A DNA stretch of 64,000 nucleotides from Roseimicrobium gellanilyticum (GTDB taxonomy: Bacteria > Verrucomicrobiota > Verrucomicrobiia > Verrucomicrobiales > Verrucomicrobiaceae), in NCBI RefSeq assembly GCF_003315205.1, contig NZ_QNRR01000005.1, positions 372,001-436,000 of the forward strand. Reading direction: 5' to 3'. The position numbers and the translations under genes are program-made. Of this stretch, positions 36,160-46,522 are shown piece by piece. Position 1 is the stretch's first letter. Every line of letters begins with the position of its first letter. The notes beneath the pieces were generated by a model that saw only the letters and a list, made by a program, of their open reading frames with translations, was not told the origin of the DNA and did no database searches.

Positions 36160-37775
36160 ATGCGACGTCCCGGGCTCCATCCTCCCTCTCTCCCCCTGCG
36201 CGCGTGGCTGCTCACGGCGGTCGCGGCCTTGTTTCTTCTCCTGCTGCAGAATGGCTCCTTTGGCGATGTGTTCCCTCTCCTGCTGGGATTCATGCCGCTC
36301 GAGTCGGGCGGGCCGGGGTATCTGCACATTCTGCTGGGACGGGCCACGGCCACCTTCTGCTGCATCTCCGTCGCGGTCCTCTTTGGCTGGAGCACCGCGC
36401 TGGCGCTTACTTTGCTGACCGCTTTCACAGGCAAGGGAGGACTGAAAGTGATGGTATGGGCCGGTCGCTTCCTCGGAAGTGTACCTCCCATGGCGTGGGC
36501 GTTGGGAATTCTTGTCGTGCTCATCCAGCGCTGGGGTATTCCGGTGGAGACCCTTTTCCCGTATGTGCCACCTGAGGGAATGGACTCCGCGATGCTCCGT
36601 GTCGGGCGCGAGGTGTGGGCATGGATGCTCCCGGTGGTCGTGCTCGCTTTGCCAGCCTGCGCCATGATGCTCTCCGCGCTGGCACATCGGCTGGAAATGC
36701 TGATGGCAGGTGAAGAATATTGTCATCTCCGGGCACGCGGACTTGGCATGGGAACCATCCTGCACCGCCATTTTCTTCCCTCGCTCATTCTGGATATGGC
36801 GCGTCAGGGTCGCGCCACTCTGCCGCTCCTGGTCGGCTTCAGCGTGCCGGTGGAGCACATCTTTGGCTTCGATGGCCTCGGCGGATTCTCCGGCCAAATG
36901 CTCCTGACGCACGAGTACACGAAGGCCCTCCCTGCCGCACTGTATCTGGGTGGCTGGATGTTGCTGCTGTGGTTCTCGCTCCTCGGCATGGTCGAGCGTC
37001 GCTCTCCGGCTGCGCGTGTGCTGCCAGCCTATCCGGAAGGGGAAGGTCGTGCGCTGATTTGCGCCATTGGTGGAGCGGTGCTGCTGCTCGCGCTTCTTGT
37101 CCTGCCTTATTGGATGCAGGGGGAGGCGATCGGGAACGCACAGCGCGTGTGGTGGCGGGAGATTCTGTTTGTGGCCCAGGTCATGGGGGTCGCCGTCGTA
37201 GTGGTGCTTGTCAGCATGCCGCTCTGGCAGGGATGGGACCGCATCAGGCCGAAGTGGAATTTCGGCCTGGTTTCGCCAGGCGTGAACGAGGCGGTACTGC
37301 TTCCGGCTTTGCTTTTTGGCGCCCTGGCGTGGCTGGATGTGCCCATGGCTGCCATCGGTGCTGGCATGGCGCTCTCCCTGGGAGGCATGGCTCTGTTGCG
37401 TGAACAGGCTCGCGAACTCTCCACACGCCGCATGGTGGAGGCTTCGCGCATGCTCGGGGAGAATATTCCCGGGATATTGAAGCATCACCTGCTCCGCTTC
37501 CTGCTCCCATCGCTGGGGAATTGGGCGTTCCGCATGATGTCCGCACTTCTGCTCTGGATGTCCATCATCCACTGGTTCGTCGCCGGCGCCGGGGAGGGGA
37601 CGAATCTCTGGTGGGGCGCTCAGATGCGCCTTGCCTCGGAGGAGGTTTTCGATGATCCAAGAGGTGTCATGGTGCCCGCCCTCATGGTGGCGCTGTGGTG
37701 CCTCAGTCTCCAACTGCTCAGCCGCGCCTTCCGGGCTGATCTGCCTCCGAAGGACATCCAACCTGCTGATCCGCG

Positions 37776-37779
<4 letters not shown>
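36160..37779 (+). CDS. fused double permease of peptide-type ABC transporter
   Basis: The 539-residue protein is two permeases in one chain. The first half (residues 1-290) has EYCHLRARGLGMGTILHRHFLPS, the EAA-like loop of the DppB type, and VEHIFGFDGLGG. The second half (310-539) has RRMVEASRMLGENIPGILKHHLLRFLLPS, a second EAA-like loop of the DppC type, and hydrophobic segments on both sides. In most systems these are separate proteins that pair. It starts four bases after the binding-protein stop with a GGGGGAGA ribosome site, and its stop overlaps the ATPase start by four bases. Confidence 0.85.
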
Positions 37780-38663
<884 letters not shown>

Positions 38664-38730
38664 TGGTATTCACGTCCCTGTGTCGGGCACCTCGCAGCCG
38701 AACACACGCATCCTCCCACCGCCGCATCGG

Positions 38731-40218
38731 CTACGCGATCCACGCAGGAATAACCTTTCCACCCACATCCGTGAGGCGGAAGTCCCGACCCTGGAACCGG
38801 TGTGTGAGCTTCAAGTGGTCCAGGCCGAAGAGATGCAGCATGGTCGCATGGAAGTCATTCATGTGCACCGGGTCCTTGGTGATGCCCCAGCCAATTTCAT
38901 CCGTCTCACCGTACACCTGGCCACCCTTGATGCCGCCACCGGCCATGAGGATGGTGAATGCAAAGGGATGGTGGTCACGTCCCGTGACATTCGGATTGCC
39001 ACCACGGTTCTCACCCAATGGCGTGCGGCCGAATTCACTGCACCAGATGACCATGGTGTCCTCCAGCATGCCGCGATCCTTCAGATCCTTGATGAGCGCG
39101 GCAATGGGTTGATCTGCCATGCCCGCGTTGAAGGCGAGTTCGTTGTTCAGGTTGCTGTGGTGATCCCAACTCGCGTGCATGATGCTCACGAAGCGCACGC
39201 CGCGCTCCACGAGACGGCGGGCGAGGAGGCAGTTGGTCGCATAGGACTTGTATTGCCCCGGACCGCCGGCGCGATCCGCTTTGACCTTCAGGTCTTCGCG
39301 ATTCACACCATACATCTCCAGCGTCTTGTCGGACTCCGTGCTGAGATCGATCAACTCCGGAGCCGCGCTTTGCATGCGGAACGCGAGCTCATAGGCACTG
39401 ATGCGGCTGGAGATTTCCGGGTCGCGCATCTGGTCGAAGCGCTGCTGGTTGAGCTCAGCGAGCGTGTCCAGTCCACGACGTTGCAGCGCGGTGGGCAGGC
39501 CCTCGGGGTTTTTCAGATTCAGCACTGGCTCACCCTGATTTCGGAAAAGCACGCCCGCATACGAGCTGGGCAGGAATCCACTCTGCCACAAAGACGCGCC
39601 GCCGCTCGTGCCGCGACCCGCGCTGAGAACCACGTAGCCCGGAAGGTTTCGCGATTCGCTGCCAAGCCCATAGTTCAGCCACGAACCCATCGTCGGCAGT
39701 CCGAAGGTGGCGCGGCCCGTATGCAAGAGAAGCTGTCCCGGATGGTGGTTGAACTGGTCCGTGTGCATGGACCGCACCATCAGCAGGTCGTCCGCGCAGG
39801 TGGCGAGATGCGGCAGCAGATCGCTGAAGTCCATGCCGCACTGTCCGTGCTTCGTAAAAGTGCGCGGGCTGCCCATGATGCGCGCGGTTTCCTTCTTGAT
39901 GAAGGCGAAGCGCACATTCTTCGTCATGCTCTCCGGCAGGGCCTGGCCGTTCAGTTCATTGAGCTTCGGCTTCGGATCGAAGAGGTCCATCTGCGAGGGC
40001 GCGCCCTCCATGAAGATGCAGATGCAGTTCTTCGCCTTGGCCGGGAAGTGCGGCTTCCGCGGTGCCAGCGGATCCATCGGCATCGCCGCTGCCGAGGCTG
40101 GTGTCATGAGTCCTTCCTGCGTCAGGATGGAACCCAGCGCCATCATGCCAATGCCATTCGCCGTGGTCGTGAGAAAGTCACGACGCGTGAACTGCTCAAG
40201 TGCGGAGATGGGGTGCAT
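38731..40218 (-). CDS. DUF1501 family secreted protein
   Basis: The 495-residue protein has a Tat-like signal (FTRRDFLTTTANGIGMMALG) and the DUF1501 (sulfatase-fold-like) core: CIFMEGAPSQMDLFDPKP, TDQFNHHPGQLLLHTGR, YVVLSAGRG, MVIWCSEFGRTP and GRDHHPFAFTILMAGGGIKGG. The paired gene 26 bases upstream encodes a PSD1-type cytochrome protein. These two are a fixed couple in PVC bacteria, where they are thought to be exported and involved in polysaccharide or sulfated-substrate use; biochemistry is largely unknown. Confidence 0.93.
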   Translation of the reverse strand: MHPISALEQFTRRDFLTTTANGIGMMALGSILTQEGLMTPASAAAMPMDPLAPRKPHFPAKAKNCICIFMEGAPSQMDLFDPKPKLNELNGQALPESMTKNVRFAFIKKETARIMGSPRTFTKHGQCGMDFSDLLPHLATCADDLLMVRSMHTDQFNHHPGQLLLHTGRATFGLPTMGSWLNYGLGSESRNLPGYVVLSAGRGTSGGASLWQSGFLPSSYAGVLFRNQGEPVLNLKNPEGLPTALQRRGLDTLAELNQQRFDQMRDPEISSRISAYELAFRMQSAAPELIDLSTESDKTLEMYGVNREDLKVKADRAGGPGQYKSYATNCLLARRLVERGVRFVSIMHASWDHHSNLNNELAFNAGMADQPIAALIKDLKDRGMLEDTMVIWCSEFGRTPLGENRGGNPNVTGRDHHPFAFTILMAGGGIKGGQVYGETDEIGWGITKDPVHMNDFHATMLHLFGLDHLKLTHRFQGRDFRLTDVGGKVIPAWIA

Positions 40219-40244
40219 GATGGTGGGGCAAAATGGGTTGCGTG

Positions 40245-43200
40245 CTACTCCCTCGTTACAAACTCATCCAGGTTCAGCACGATGCGCGCGGTGGCAGTCC
40301 AGGCGGCAAGCTCGTCGGTAGCGATGCCCTTGCTCTCATAGCCTTTGGTGAGCGCTTTGGCTTCATCTGCGTGACCGGCGTACCAGGTGCGGGAGTCATA
40401 GAGCAGTGCGCGCAGGGACTTGATTTCCTTCTCCGTCGGTGCGCGTGATACGCAGAGGCGGAAGGAACGGGTGAGGCGTTCGTCGTCGTTGGCGAGAGTC
40501 TTGTCTTCGAGTACACGTTTTCCGAGGGCCTTGGCGGCTTCGGCGTAAGATTCGGCGTTGAGCGTGGTGAGCGCTTGCAGGGGCGTGTTGCTCACCGTTC
40601 GCTTCACATTGGTGGTGTTCGCGTCGGGGCAATCGAAGGTCATCAGGTCCGGATGCGGCGCGGTACGTTTGAAGAAGGTGTACATGCCACGCCGGTTGCG
40701 ATCTTCACCGGTGCTGGTGGCCCACTTGAAGTTGTTCGCGTAGCTGAGTGCTGCGATGTCCGGCGGCATGGGCGGATAGACACTCGGTCCGCCGACCTTC
40801 CGGCTCAGCAACCCGGAGGAGGCGAGATAGAGGTCACGCACGACTTCACCTTCCACCCGCATGCGATTCTGCCGGGCGAGGAGTTTGTTTTGTGGATCGA
40901 CCTCAAGCAGGTCCGTGCGGTGCGCGCTGCTTTGCTTGTAGGTGGCAGACATCATGATGCGCTTGATGAATTTCTTCCGGCTCCAGCCATCCTCGTCCAT
41001 GAAGGTGGCGGCAAGCCAGTCCAGCATCGCGGGATGCGTGGGTTGCTCGCCACGAACTCCGAAGTCATTCACCGTGCGCACGATGCCTTCCCCAAAGAGG
41101 CGCGCCCAGACGTGATTCACCGTCACGCGTGCGGTGAGCGGATTCTCCCTGCTCACCAGCCAGCGCGCGAAGTCGAGGCGGTCGGCTTCTGCACTGCGCG
41201 TCTTGATGGGCGGCAGTACCGCCAGGGCGGCTGGCTTCACTTCTTCCGCTGGGCTCAGGAAGTCACCGCGGTGCAGGACCTTCGTGGTGCGCACGTCGCG
41301 ATTGCGTTGCGCGATCACACGCACGTCCATGAGCGGAGCCTTGGGAAGCTTTGATTGCGCCGTATCCAGTGCGGTGGACGCCACCATCACATCCACATCG
41401 AGTTTTGCCATCCATTCATAGAGAGCCTTGATGACGACGGGATTGCGGCGCTTGGGTTCTTCGTTGAGAATCTTCACCACCTCCGGCGGAGCGATGGAGG
41501 CTTCGGTCTCTTCCGCTGCTGCGAGAATGCGGAAGCGGCCGAGGTTGTGCTCACTCTTGCCATAGTTCTGGTCGAACTGCAGACGGAGCGGGCTGCCAGC
41601 GGGAAGCGGCGTGGCGAGTTGCAGGGTGAGCACATGACGCTTGCCCACAAATCCGGAGATGGCCCAGCCCGTGTCCGGTTTGTCATCGATGGCATCCACC
41701 GCCTTGAACCCCTTCTGTTCGACGTCCGCCTTCGCGGAGTGCAGCAGCACGGGAAGTTGTCCGGTAGTCGCTTTCACTTCGCTGAGTACGAAGTTGCCAC
41801 CTGTGGCGCGTCCCGGACCATTCTTGGGAAGCGATTCATCGGGCAGCACTTCAATTTGCAGTGCGGTGATGGGCTTTGCGGAAGGCGCGAGTTCAATCGT
41901 GTACGCATCTACCTTCGCCTGCTTGCCACTCGCGAGTTGTGAGCCATCCGGAAGCGTCTTGAAGGTACTGCCGGACTTGCTGGAGATCTTGGCGACTTCG
42001 AGCGGGGTGAAGTTCTGCGTGGGCTTGGCCTCGCGCGCTTTCGTCAGCCGCGCCTGCACATCCTTTTCCCATTCGGGAAGCTTCACCGGTAGCGCGGCCT
42101 TGGCCTCGTCCAAATCCTTCTGCAGCGGCACGAGCTTCTTCACCTCGCCGCCATTCTTTTGCACGTAGGCGGCCCATTCCGTAGGTGACGTGGGTACCTG
42201 GCGGCTTACTTCGTCGCCATTGTTGTAGAAGGCGTAGATCTGGAAATACTCCTTCTGCGTGATCTGATCGTACTTGTGCGTGTGGCATCGAGCGCAGCCC
42301 ACGGAGAGGCCCATCCATACGGTGCCGGTGGTCTCGGTGCGATCGAAGGTGGCCTCCACGCGGAATTGCTCCTGGTCCGTGCCGCCTTCCGTATTCGTCA
42401 GCGTCTGGCGATGGAACGCGGTGGCCACCATCTGCTCCTGTGTTGCATCTGGCAGCAAATCACCCGCGAGTTGCTCAATGGTGAACTCATCAAACGGCAT
42501 GTCCTCATTCACCGCGCGAATCACCCAATCACGATAGCGCCACGCATCGGGACGCGGACGGTCTTTCTCATAGCCATCGCTGTCCGCATACCGCGCCATG
42601 TCCAGCCAGTGACGGCCCCACCGCTCACCGAAATGCTGTGATGCCAGCGCCGCATCCACCATCTTCTCATAAGCATTCGGCGCCGAGTCCTTCACAAACG
42701 CATCCACCTCCTCGGGCGTGGGTGGCAGGCCCAGTAGATCATACCACACGCGCCGAATCAGCGTGGTCCTGTCAGCCTCAGGCGATGGCGCAATCTTCAC
42801 TTCCGCCAGCTTCTCCCACACAAAACCATCAATCGGGCTCTCCCCACCCTTTTGACTTTTCACTTCTGACTTTTCACTTCCCGCCACCGGCCGATACGCC
42901 CAATGCGCCGGCCACTCCGCGCCACTCGCAATCCACTGCCTCAGCGTCTCAATCTGCTTCGCCGTCAGGTGTTTCTTTTCTTTGGGCGGCATGATCTCAT
43001 CCTCATGCGTGGAGGCCACGCGCTTGATGAGTTCGCTTTCTTCTGGCTTGCCGGGGACCAACGCAGGCACGCCGCTCTTCAAGACCTTCACGGCATCCTG
43101 CAGCGACACCAGCGACAGTCCCCCCTTCGCCTTGTCCAGACTGTGGCACTCCAGGCAGCTCTCCGCGAGGATGGGACGCACATCTTTGTCAAAGTCCGGT

Positions 43201-43283
43201 ACAGGCGCGGCAGCATTGGCGGCAGCGACCCAGGTCATCCCTGAGGACAGGGCGGCCAGACGGAGGGAAAGGAGACGGGACAT
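40245..43283 (-). CDS. PSD1 family protein: cytochrome c, DUF1549, DUF1553
   Basis: The 1012-residue exported protein begins with a signal peptide, then a planctomycete-type cytochrome c domain (DKDVRPILAESCLECHSLD, CxxCH at 43-47, with the distal MPPKEKKHL). DUF1549 follows from SPIDGFVWEKL (HWAYRPV, RRVWYDLLGLPPTPEEV, HFGERWGRHWLDMARYADSDG), then a long beta-rich linker, then DUF1553 (NPLTARVTVNHVWARLFGEGIV, NDFGVRGEQPTHPAMLDWLA, CPDANTTNVKRTVSNTPLQAL). The ATG at 43283 fits the signal. Between cytochrome and DUF1549, a 14-base unit is repeated twice (42853-42880), coding a Lys/Ser/Glu insert. It probably receives electrons in the periplasm. Confidence 0.93.
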   Translation of the reverse strand: MSRLLSLRLAALSSGMTWVAAANAAAPVPDFDKDVRPILAESCLECHSLDKAKGGLSLVSLQDAVKVLKSGVPALVPGKPEESELIKRVASTHEDEIMPPKEKKHLTAKQIETLRQWIASGAEWPAHWAYRPVAGSEKSEVKSQKGGESPIDGFVWEKLAEVKIAPSPEADRTTLIRRVWYDLLGLPPTPEEVDAFVKDSAPNAYEKMVDAALASQHFGERWGRHWLDMARYADSDGYEKDRPRPDAWRYRDWVIRAVNEDMPFDEFTIEQLAGDLLPDATQEQMVATAFHRQTLTNTEGGTDQEQFRVEATFDRTETTGTVWMGLSVGCARCHTHKYDQITQKEYFQIYAFYNNGDEVSRQVPTSPTEWAAYVQKNGGEVKKLVPLQKDLDEAKAALPVKLPEWEKDVQARLTKAREAKPTQNFTPLEVAKISSKSGSTFKTLPDGSQLASGKQAKVDAYTIELAPSAKPITALQIEVLPDESLPKNGPGRATGGNFVLSEVKATTGQLPVLLHSAKADVEQKGFKAVDAIDDKPDTGWAISGFVGKRHVLTLQLATPLPAGSPLRLQFDQNYGKSEHNLGRFRILAAAEETEASIAPPEVVKILNEEPKRRNPVVIKALYEWMAKLDVDVMVASTALDTAQSKLPKAPLMDVRVIAQRNRDVRTTKVLHRGDFLSPAEEVKPAALAVLPPIKTRSAEADRLDFARWLVSRENPLTARVTVNHVWARLFGEGIVRTVNDFGVRGEQPTHPAMLDWLAATFMDEDGWSRKKFIKRIMMSATYKQSSAHRTDLLEVDPQNKLLARQNRMRVEGEVVRDLYLASSGLLSRKVGGPSVYPPMPPDIAALSYANNFKWATSTGEDRNRRGMYTFFKRTAPHPDLMTFDCPDANTTNVKRTVSNTPLQALTTLNAESYAEAAKALGKRVLEDKTLANDDERLTRSFRLCVSRAPTEKEIKSLRALLYDSRTWYAGHADEAKALTKGYESKGIATDELAAWTATARIVLNLDEFVTRE
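42853..42880. repeat. two perfect 14-base tandem copies inside the PSD1 gene
   Basis: TGACTTTTCACTTC occurs twice back to back. It codes for Glu-Lys-Ser-Glu-Val-Lys-Ser on the minus strand, lying between two conserved domains. Because 14 is not a multiple of three, each copy is read in a different frame. Confidence 0.85.
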
Positions 43284-43486
43284 GGCGGCGGCAGTGGTGA
43301 CTCGGACTCCAGCCGACTTAACGCATGGCCATGATAGGGTATTGCGCCCCGGTGATAAACCCACCACTGCACATCACTTTCGTGCAGGAAACGTGGGCAG
43401 ATACACCAGTACCTCAGTCCCTCCTTCGGACCGAGACGCAGGCGGAGCAACGGAGAAACCAGGGATATGATTTCGGATGGGGTTTC

Positions 43487-43939
43487 TCAGGGCGCAGGCG
43501 TGACCTTCGGGGAAGGAAACTCCGCGGCAAACCTGCTGTGGCGCAGCCCTGTGTACCACTCGTCGTATTCGGGATGAGCAGCGTGGATCTGTTTCAGTTT
43601 CTCGCGAGGGAATGTCTTCTCGAACTGCGCCTTGTCCGCCTTGGCAGACAGCTCCACGGCTCCCGCCAGGATCCCAAGACTCCAGATGCCGGTCTTCACG
43701 TGCGCAGGGTCGGTGGAGTCGAGCTCGGAGGTGAAGAATGTGAGGGACTTCTGCCAGTCCTGGACCCATTTCACGGCGTGTTCGGCATCGACCCGGGGAT
43801 CCGCGATGGTGTCTGGATGGCTGCCGCCGTGGCGCTTCACCATACCGTCATAGCCGGATGGGGTGCGCGAGCATCCTGCCAGCATGAGGCAGAGGCAGGC
43901 CGCAGCTATCACGGAGAAAGGGAAAGGTTTCACGGGCAT
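43487..43939 (-). CDS. putative small lipoprotein of unknown function
   Basis: The 150-residue precursor has a hydrophobic signal with a good lipobox (LMLAGC), so Cys near residue 23 is probably lipidated. The mature part, GYDGMVKRHGGSHPD and EHAVKWVQDWQKSLTFFTSEL, is helical and charged; HPEYDEWYTGLRHSRFA lies at its C-terminus. I recognise no family. ATG at 43939 is the first Met before the hydrophobic signal, and a Met eight residues earlier is an alternative. It is isolated between the PSD1 gene and a zinc-ribbon-like gene. Confidence 0.7.
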   Translation of the reverse strand: MPVKPFPFSVIAAACLCLMLAGCSRTPSGYDGMVKRHGGSHPDTIADPRVDAEHAVKWVQDWQKSLTFFTSELDSTDPAHVKTGIWSLGILAGAVELSAKADKAQFEKTFPREKLKQIHAAHPEYDEWYTGLRHSRFAAEFPSPKVTPAP

Positions 43940-44032
43940 GAGTTCAGCGTGAGTTGGAAGCATGGGGAGTGCAATCGTTGTTCTGCATTCACTCCCTCGT
44001 TTCTTCCGGTGAATCCATGCGCGTAAGCAAGT

Positions 44033-44416
44033 TCACCGGTCATCCGACGCCTTCACGATCGGCTCGTGCGACTCGGACAAGCGGAGCCACCCATGGCTCA
44101 GATGCTGGGTCACTTCGGATGGGGAAGCTGGCGGTAGTCGTCGTGCAGCGAAATAGCTGGCGAAACACTCTGTGCAGATGGCATACGTGCCCCACGATCC
44201 GGCGTCTGCACGGATGTCCTTCTGGCAGGCAGCACAGGTCTTCCAGAAGTGCCCGTGGGAATGATGCGCCTGGGTCGAGGAAGACGCCGGCGCATCATGC
44301 GCGGACTCGTAGATGAACTCATGACACGTGGGATCCAGGCACACGACACCATGGAGATTTCCCATGCCGCAGATGATGCACTCCGGGAACCAGCCTTCGA
44401 TGCCTGGGTGTGACAT
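44033..44416 (-). CDS. Cys-rich, zinc-ribbon-like hypothetical protein
   Basis: The 127-residue protein contains CIICGMGNLHGVVCLDPTC and TCAACQKDIRADAGSWGTYAICTEC, two groups of Cys pairs that could hold two zinc ions. A His-rich patch (AHHSHGHFW) sits between them. The start at 44416 is preferred because GGAGG is placed eight bases ahead of it; the frame stays open for 37 more codons that include more Cys. It could be a regulator or adapter, but no function is assigned. It is upstream of the lipoprotein gene on the same strand, 93 bases away. Confidence 0.6.
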   Translation of the reverse strand: MSHPGIEGWFPECIICGMGNLHGVVCLDPTCHEFIYESAHDAPASSSTQAHHSHGHFWKTCAACQKDIRADAGSWGTYAICTECFASYFAARRLPPASPSEVTQHLSHGWLRLSESHEPIVKASDDR

Positions 44417-44548
44417 GGTTCCTTCCTCCGGTGCGTGTAAAGATCTCATGGCACGGGGCTTCCGCGCCTCGATGGGTTCATGAATTTGACACTCTTCGCA
44501 CGGACAATGTTGTGATGAATCGCACAAAAGAACCCCGTCGCGCAGGGC

Positions 44549-45103
44549 CTATTTCCGTATCGTGGCCGCCCTGTAGGGAATCCCGAACCAATCTGCAAGA
44601 ATTAGCCCCAGCCAATCACTCTGCGCAATGGGCTGCCTCTCCAGAAGTACATGATTGGATCGGGTCTTCAATACAAGGCCCCAGGAGGGGAACGAATCTT
44701 CTCCTTCACCGCCATCCTTGACCTGCTCCAGCGATTCCATTGATAGTCGGGACACCTGCTTGGACCGGGTAATAGAGCAGAGCGATTTGGTGATCACGAG
44801 AGCGTCTCGGGTTGCCGTCATGCGGGTGGACCCAAACAGGTGCGAGATGACGAAGAAGGAAAAGTGTATGAGGGAGAGCGCGCCGCCGACTCCGGCCAAC
44901 GCGGCCCACCACGTACTTGTAAACATTTGCGTCAGCTGGTCGGGAGCAGCGACAAACGCAATCAGGAAGCCGCCACCCAAGCCCAGAATGAGCACGGAAA
45001 GGAACACAAGCATGCAGCCCATTCCCGTGGAACGGTATTCCAGCACAAGGAGCTCCCGGGGCTTGTACTCGATGATTTGGAATCCCTCAGGTGGGCTGGT
45101 CAT
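44549..45103 (-). CDS. hypothetical membrane protein with PH-like part
   Basis: The 184-residue protein has a short leader, two hydrophobic segments (about 30-52 and 66-90) and a C-terminal soluble part starting HLFGSTRMTATRDALVITKSLCSI. The tail (SRLSMESLEQVKDGG, WGLVLKTRSNHVLL) is beta-rich and reminiscent of a bacterial PH-like domain that follows two membrane helices, a comparison made by shape only. The ATG at 45103 is chosen; the frame continues 17 codons upstream without hydrophobic content. It is co-directional with, and 86 bases downstream of, another membrane protein gene. Confidence 0.6.
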   Translation of the reverse strand: MTSPPEGFQIIEYKPRELLVLEYRSTGMGCMLVFLSVLILGLGGGFLIAFVAAPDQLTQMFTSTWWAALAGVGGALSLIHFSFFVISHLFGSTRMTATRDALVITKSLCSITRSKQVSRLSMESLEQVKDGGEGEDSFPSWGLVLKTRSNHVLLERQPIAQSDWLGLILADWFGIPYRAATIRK

Positions 45104-45189
45104 GAGTGATTGGTTCCGATTCAGCGCGCTGATGCACAATCGTCGTCGCCTCAATCAGCGCGATGATCTTCTCCGACGATGACGCAGTT

Positions 45190-45945
45190 CTAGGGACGTT
45201 CGTTGGGATGGTCTTCTTGGTATCGCTGCGAGAACCTGGAGCTCATTCTGACCACAATGGTGGAGCGCTTTTCACCTGCATAGATGCGCTCTTGGGGCTC
45301 TTGCTGGGCGATGCCAAGTCCGTGTGGATTCTCCCAAATCGACGCATCTCCTCCGCCCCCAAACGTGATCCGTTCACTGTAGTCTCCCACGGTTATCATT
45401 TCGTCGTCTCCCCGGGACATCACATAGCGGATCGGTTTTCCCCAAGAATCCACGATCCGGTCTACACCACTGATGTTTTTCACCGGAAGCGTTGGGATGC
45501 GTGCCTTCGCGTATCCGACAAATCCCTCCACCAGCACTTCTTCACTTCCCGAATCCGTGACATATTTGAACTTTACGGGGTGCTGTTTGTGGTAGTCCAG
45601 CAGAAGAGGACTGACCTCATAGACGAGCAAAAACCACTGGTCCCACTTCGCCAACCCTGCCTCACCTCTCCAGCTTTTGATCCACAGGGAGGGCAAGGGA
45701 AGGCACAGGAGAACTGCCGCCACGACTGGCCCTTTCGCGCCTGGTTTGAAGAGCCGGAAGAGAGAAATGGCAACGACACACGCCGCGGCCAGCGAAGTAG
45801 GGACGAGCAGGCACGCCACTACCAAATGTGCCAGCAACGCCAGGGGAGTGAAAGGCGCCGAGCGTGCGAGGAATCCAACGCCAAGCGCGATCGAAAAGCC
45901 AAAGACCCACCTTGCCGCTCTTAGAAGCTTGCTGTTTGGCTGCAT
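45190..45945 (-). CDS. hypothetical membrane protein with pseudopilin-like tail motif
   Basis: The 251-residue protein has about three hydrophobic segments in the first 90 residues and a soluble C-terminal half. In that half, DSWGKPIRYVMSRGDDEMITVGD resembles the DPWGxPYxY...GxDG block of type II secretion pseudopilins, but no pilin-like N-terminus is present. The resemblance is weak and structural only. I recognise no family. It is divergent from rpmE, with 197 bases between the starts that should hold both promoters. Confidence 0.6.
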   Translation of the reverse strand: MQPNSKLLRAARWVFGFSIALGVGFLARSAPFTPLALLAHLVVACLLVPTSLAAACVVAISLFRLFKPGAKGPVVAAVLLCLPLPSLWIKSWRGEAGLAKWDQWFLLVYEVSPLLLDYHKQHPVKFKYVTDSGSEEVLVEGFVGYAKARIPTLPVKNISGVDRIVDSWGKPIRYVMSRGDDEMITVGDYSERITFGGGGDASIWENPHGLGIAQQEPQERIYAGEKRSTIVVRMSSRFSQRYQEDHPNERP

Positions 45946-46142
45946 ACGGTTCCACTTTTTTCCTCAAAGCAGAGTGAGTGCAAGTTGCATTGGAACCGTC
46001 CCCCCTGCATCCACCGGCCCTCCACACTCGAAATTTACCTTGATCCCCGGGCGGGGTCGCTTACCGTCTCTGCCCTTTGCTTGCCTCCCTCCGGGGGTGG
46101 GCACCCGAATGCCCAATAACATTCGACCCCTCAGTTGCCGTT

Positions 46143-46406
46143 ATGAAGAAGGAAGCTCATCCCACTACGTTTGAAACGACCATCACCTGCACTTGCGGGA
46201 AGGTCTACAACACCCTTTCCACGGTCAAGAACCTGAAGATTGGTATTTGCGCCGCCTGCCACCCCTATTTCACGGGTGAACAGCGCTTCGTCGACACCGC
46301 TGGTCGCGTGGACAAGTTCGCCCAGCGCTACGGTTCCACCAGCGCTACCCGCCGTACCAAGCCCAAGGTCGGAGCCGCTGCCGCTCCCGCCGAAGTCACG
46401 GCCTAG
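46143..46406 (+). CDS. rpmE: 50S ribosomal protein L31, zinc-binding form
   Basis: The 87-residue protein has the zinc ligands of the C+ form: Cys16 and Cys18 in ITCTCG, Cys36 and Cys39 in ICAACHPYFTG. HPYFTGEQRFVDTAGRVDKFAQRYG is the L31 signature. Its Ala-rich C-terminal tail is longer than in E. coli. It sits at the central protuberance of the large subunit. A hairpin terminator follows 24 bases after the stop, and prfA comes next on the same strand, a common gene order. Confidence 0.96.
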   Translation: MKKEAHPTTFETTITCTCGKVYNTLSTVKNLKIGICAACHPYFTGEQRFVDTAGRVDKFAQRYGSTSATRRTKPKVGAAAAPAEVTA

Positions 46407-46430
46407 CTCCTTCATCTTTGATTTCCAGCA

Positions 46431-46470
46431 GAACGGTGCTCGTGCCTCCGGCGCGACACCGTTCTTTCTT
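46431..46470 (+). terminator. rho-independent terminator of rpmE
   Basis: GAACGGTG (46431-46438) pairs with CACCGTTC (46457-46464), and inner bases extend the stem with few mismatches. TTTCTT follows. It ends 52 bases before the prfA start, so prfA probably also has its own promoter. Confidence 0.75.
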
Positions 46471-46522
46471 TGTGCCATACTGTAAGTGTTCCCACGCCTG
46501 ATTTTCCTGTCCTCCCTGCTCC

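Noticed and set aside
44417-44527. 37-codon N-terminal extension of the Cys-rich protein, with extra Cys
   Set aside because: A strong GGAGG ribosome site lies directly before the inner ATG at 44416; the extension lacks such a site. It is not ruled out.
46431-46470. Riboswitch or attenuator before prfA
   Set aside because: The hairpin is simple, follows rpmE directly and ends in a T-rich run, so it is adequately explained as the rpmE terminator.
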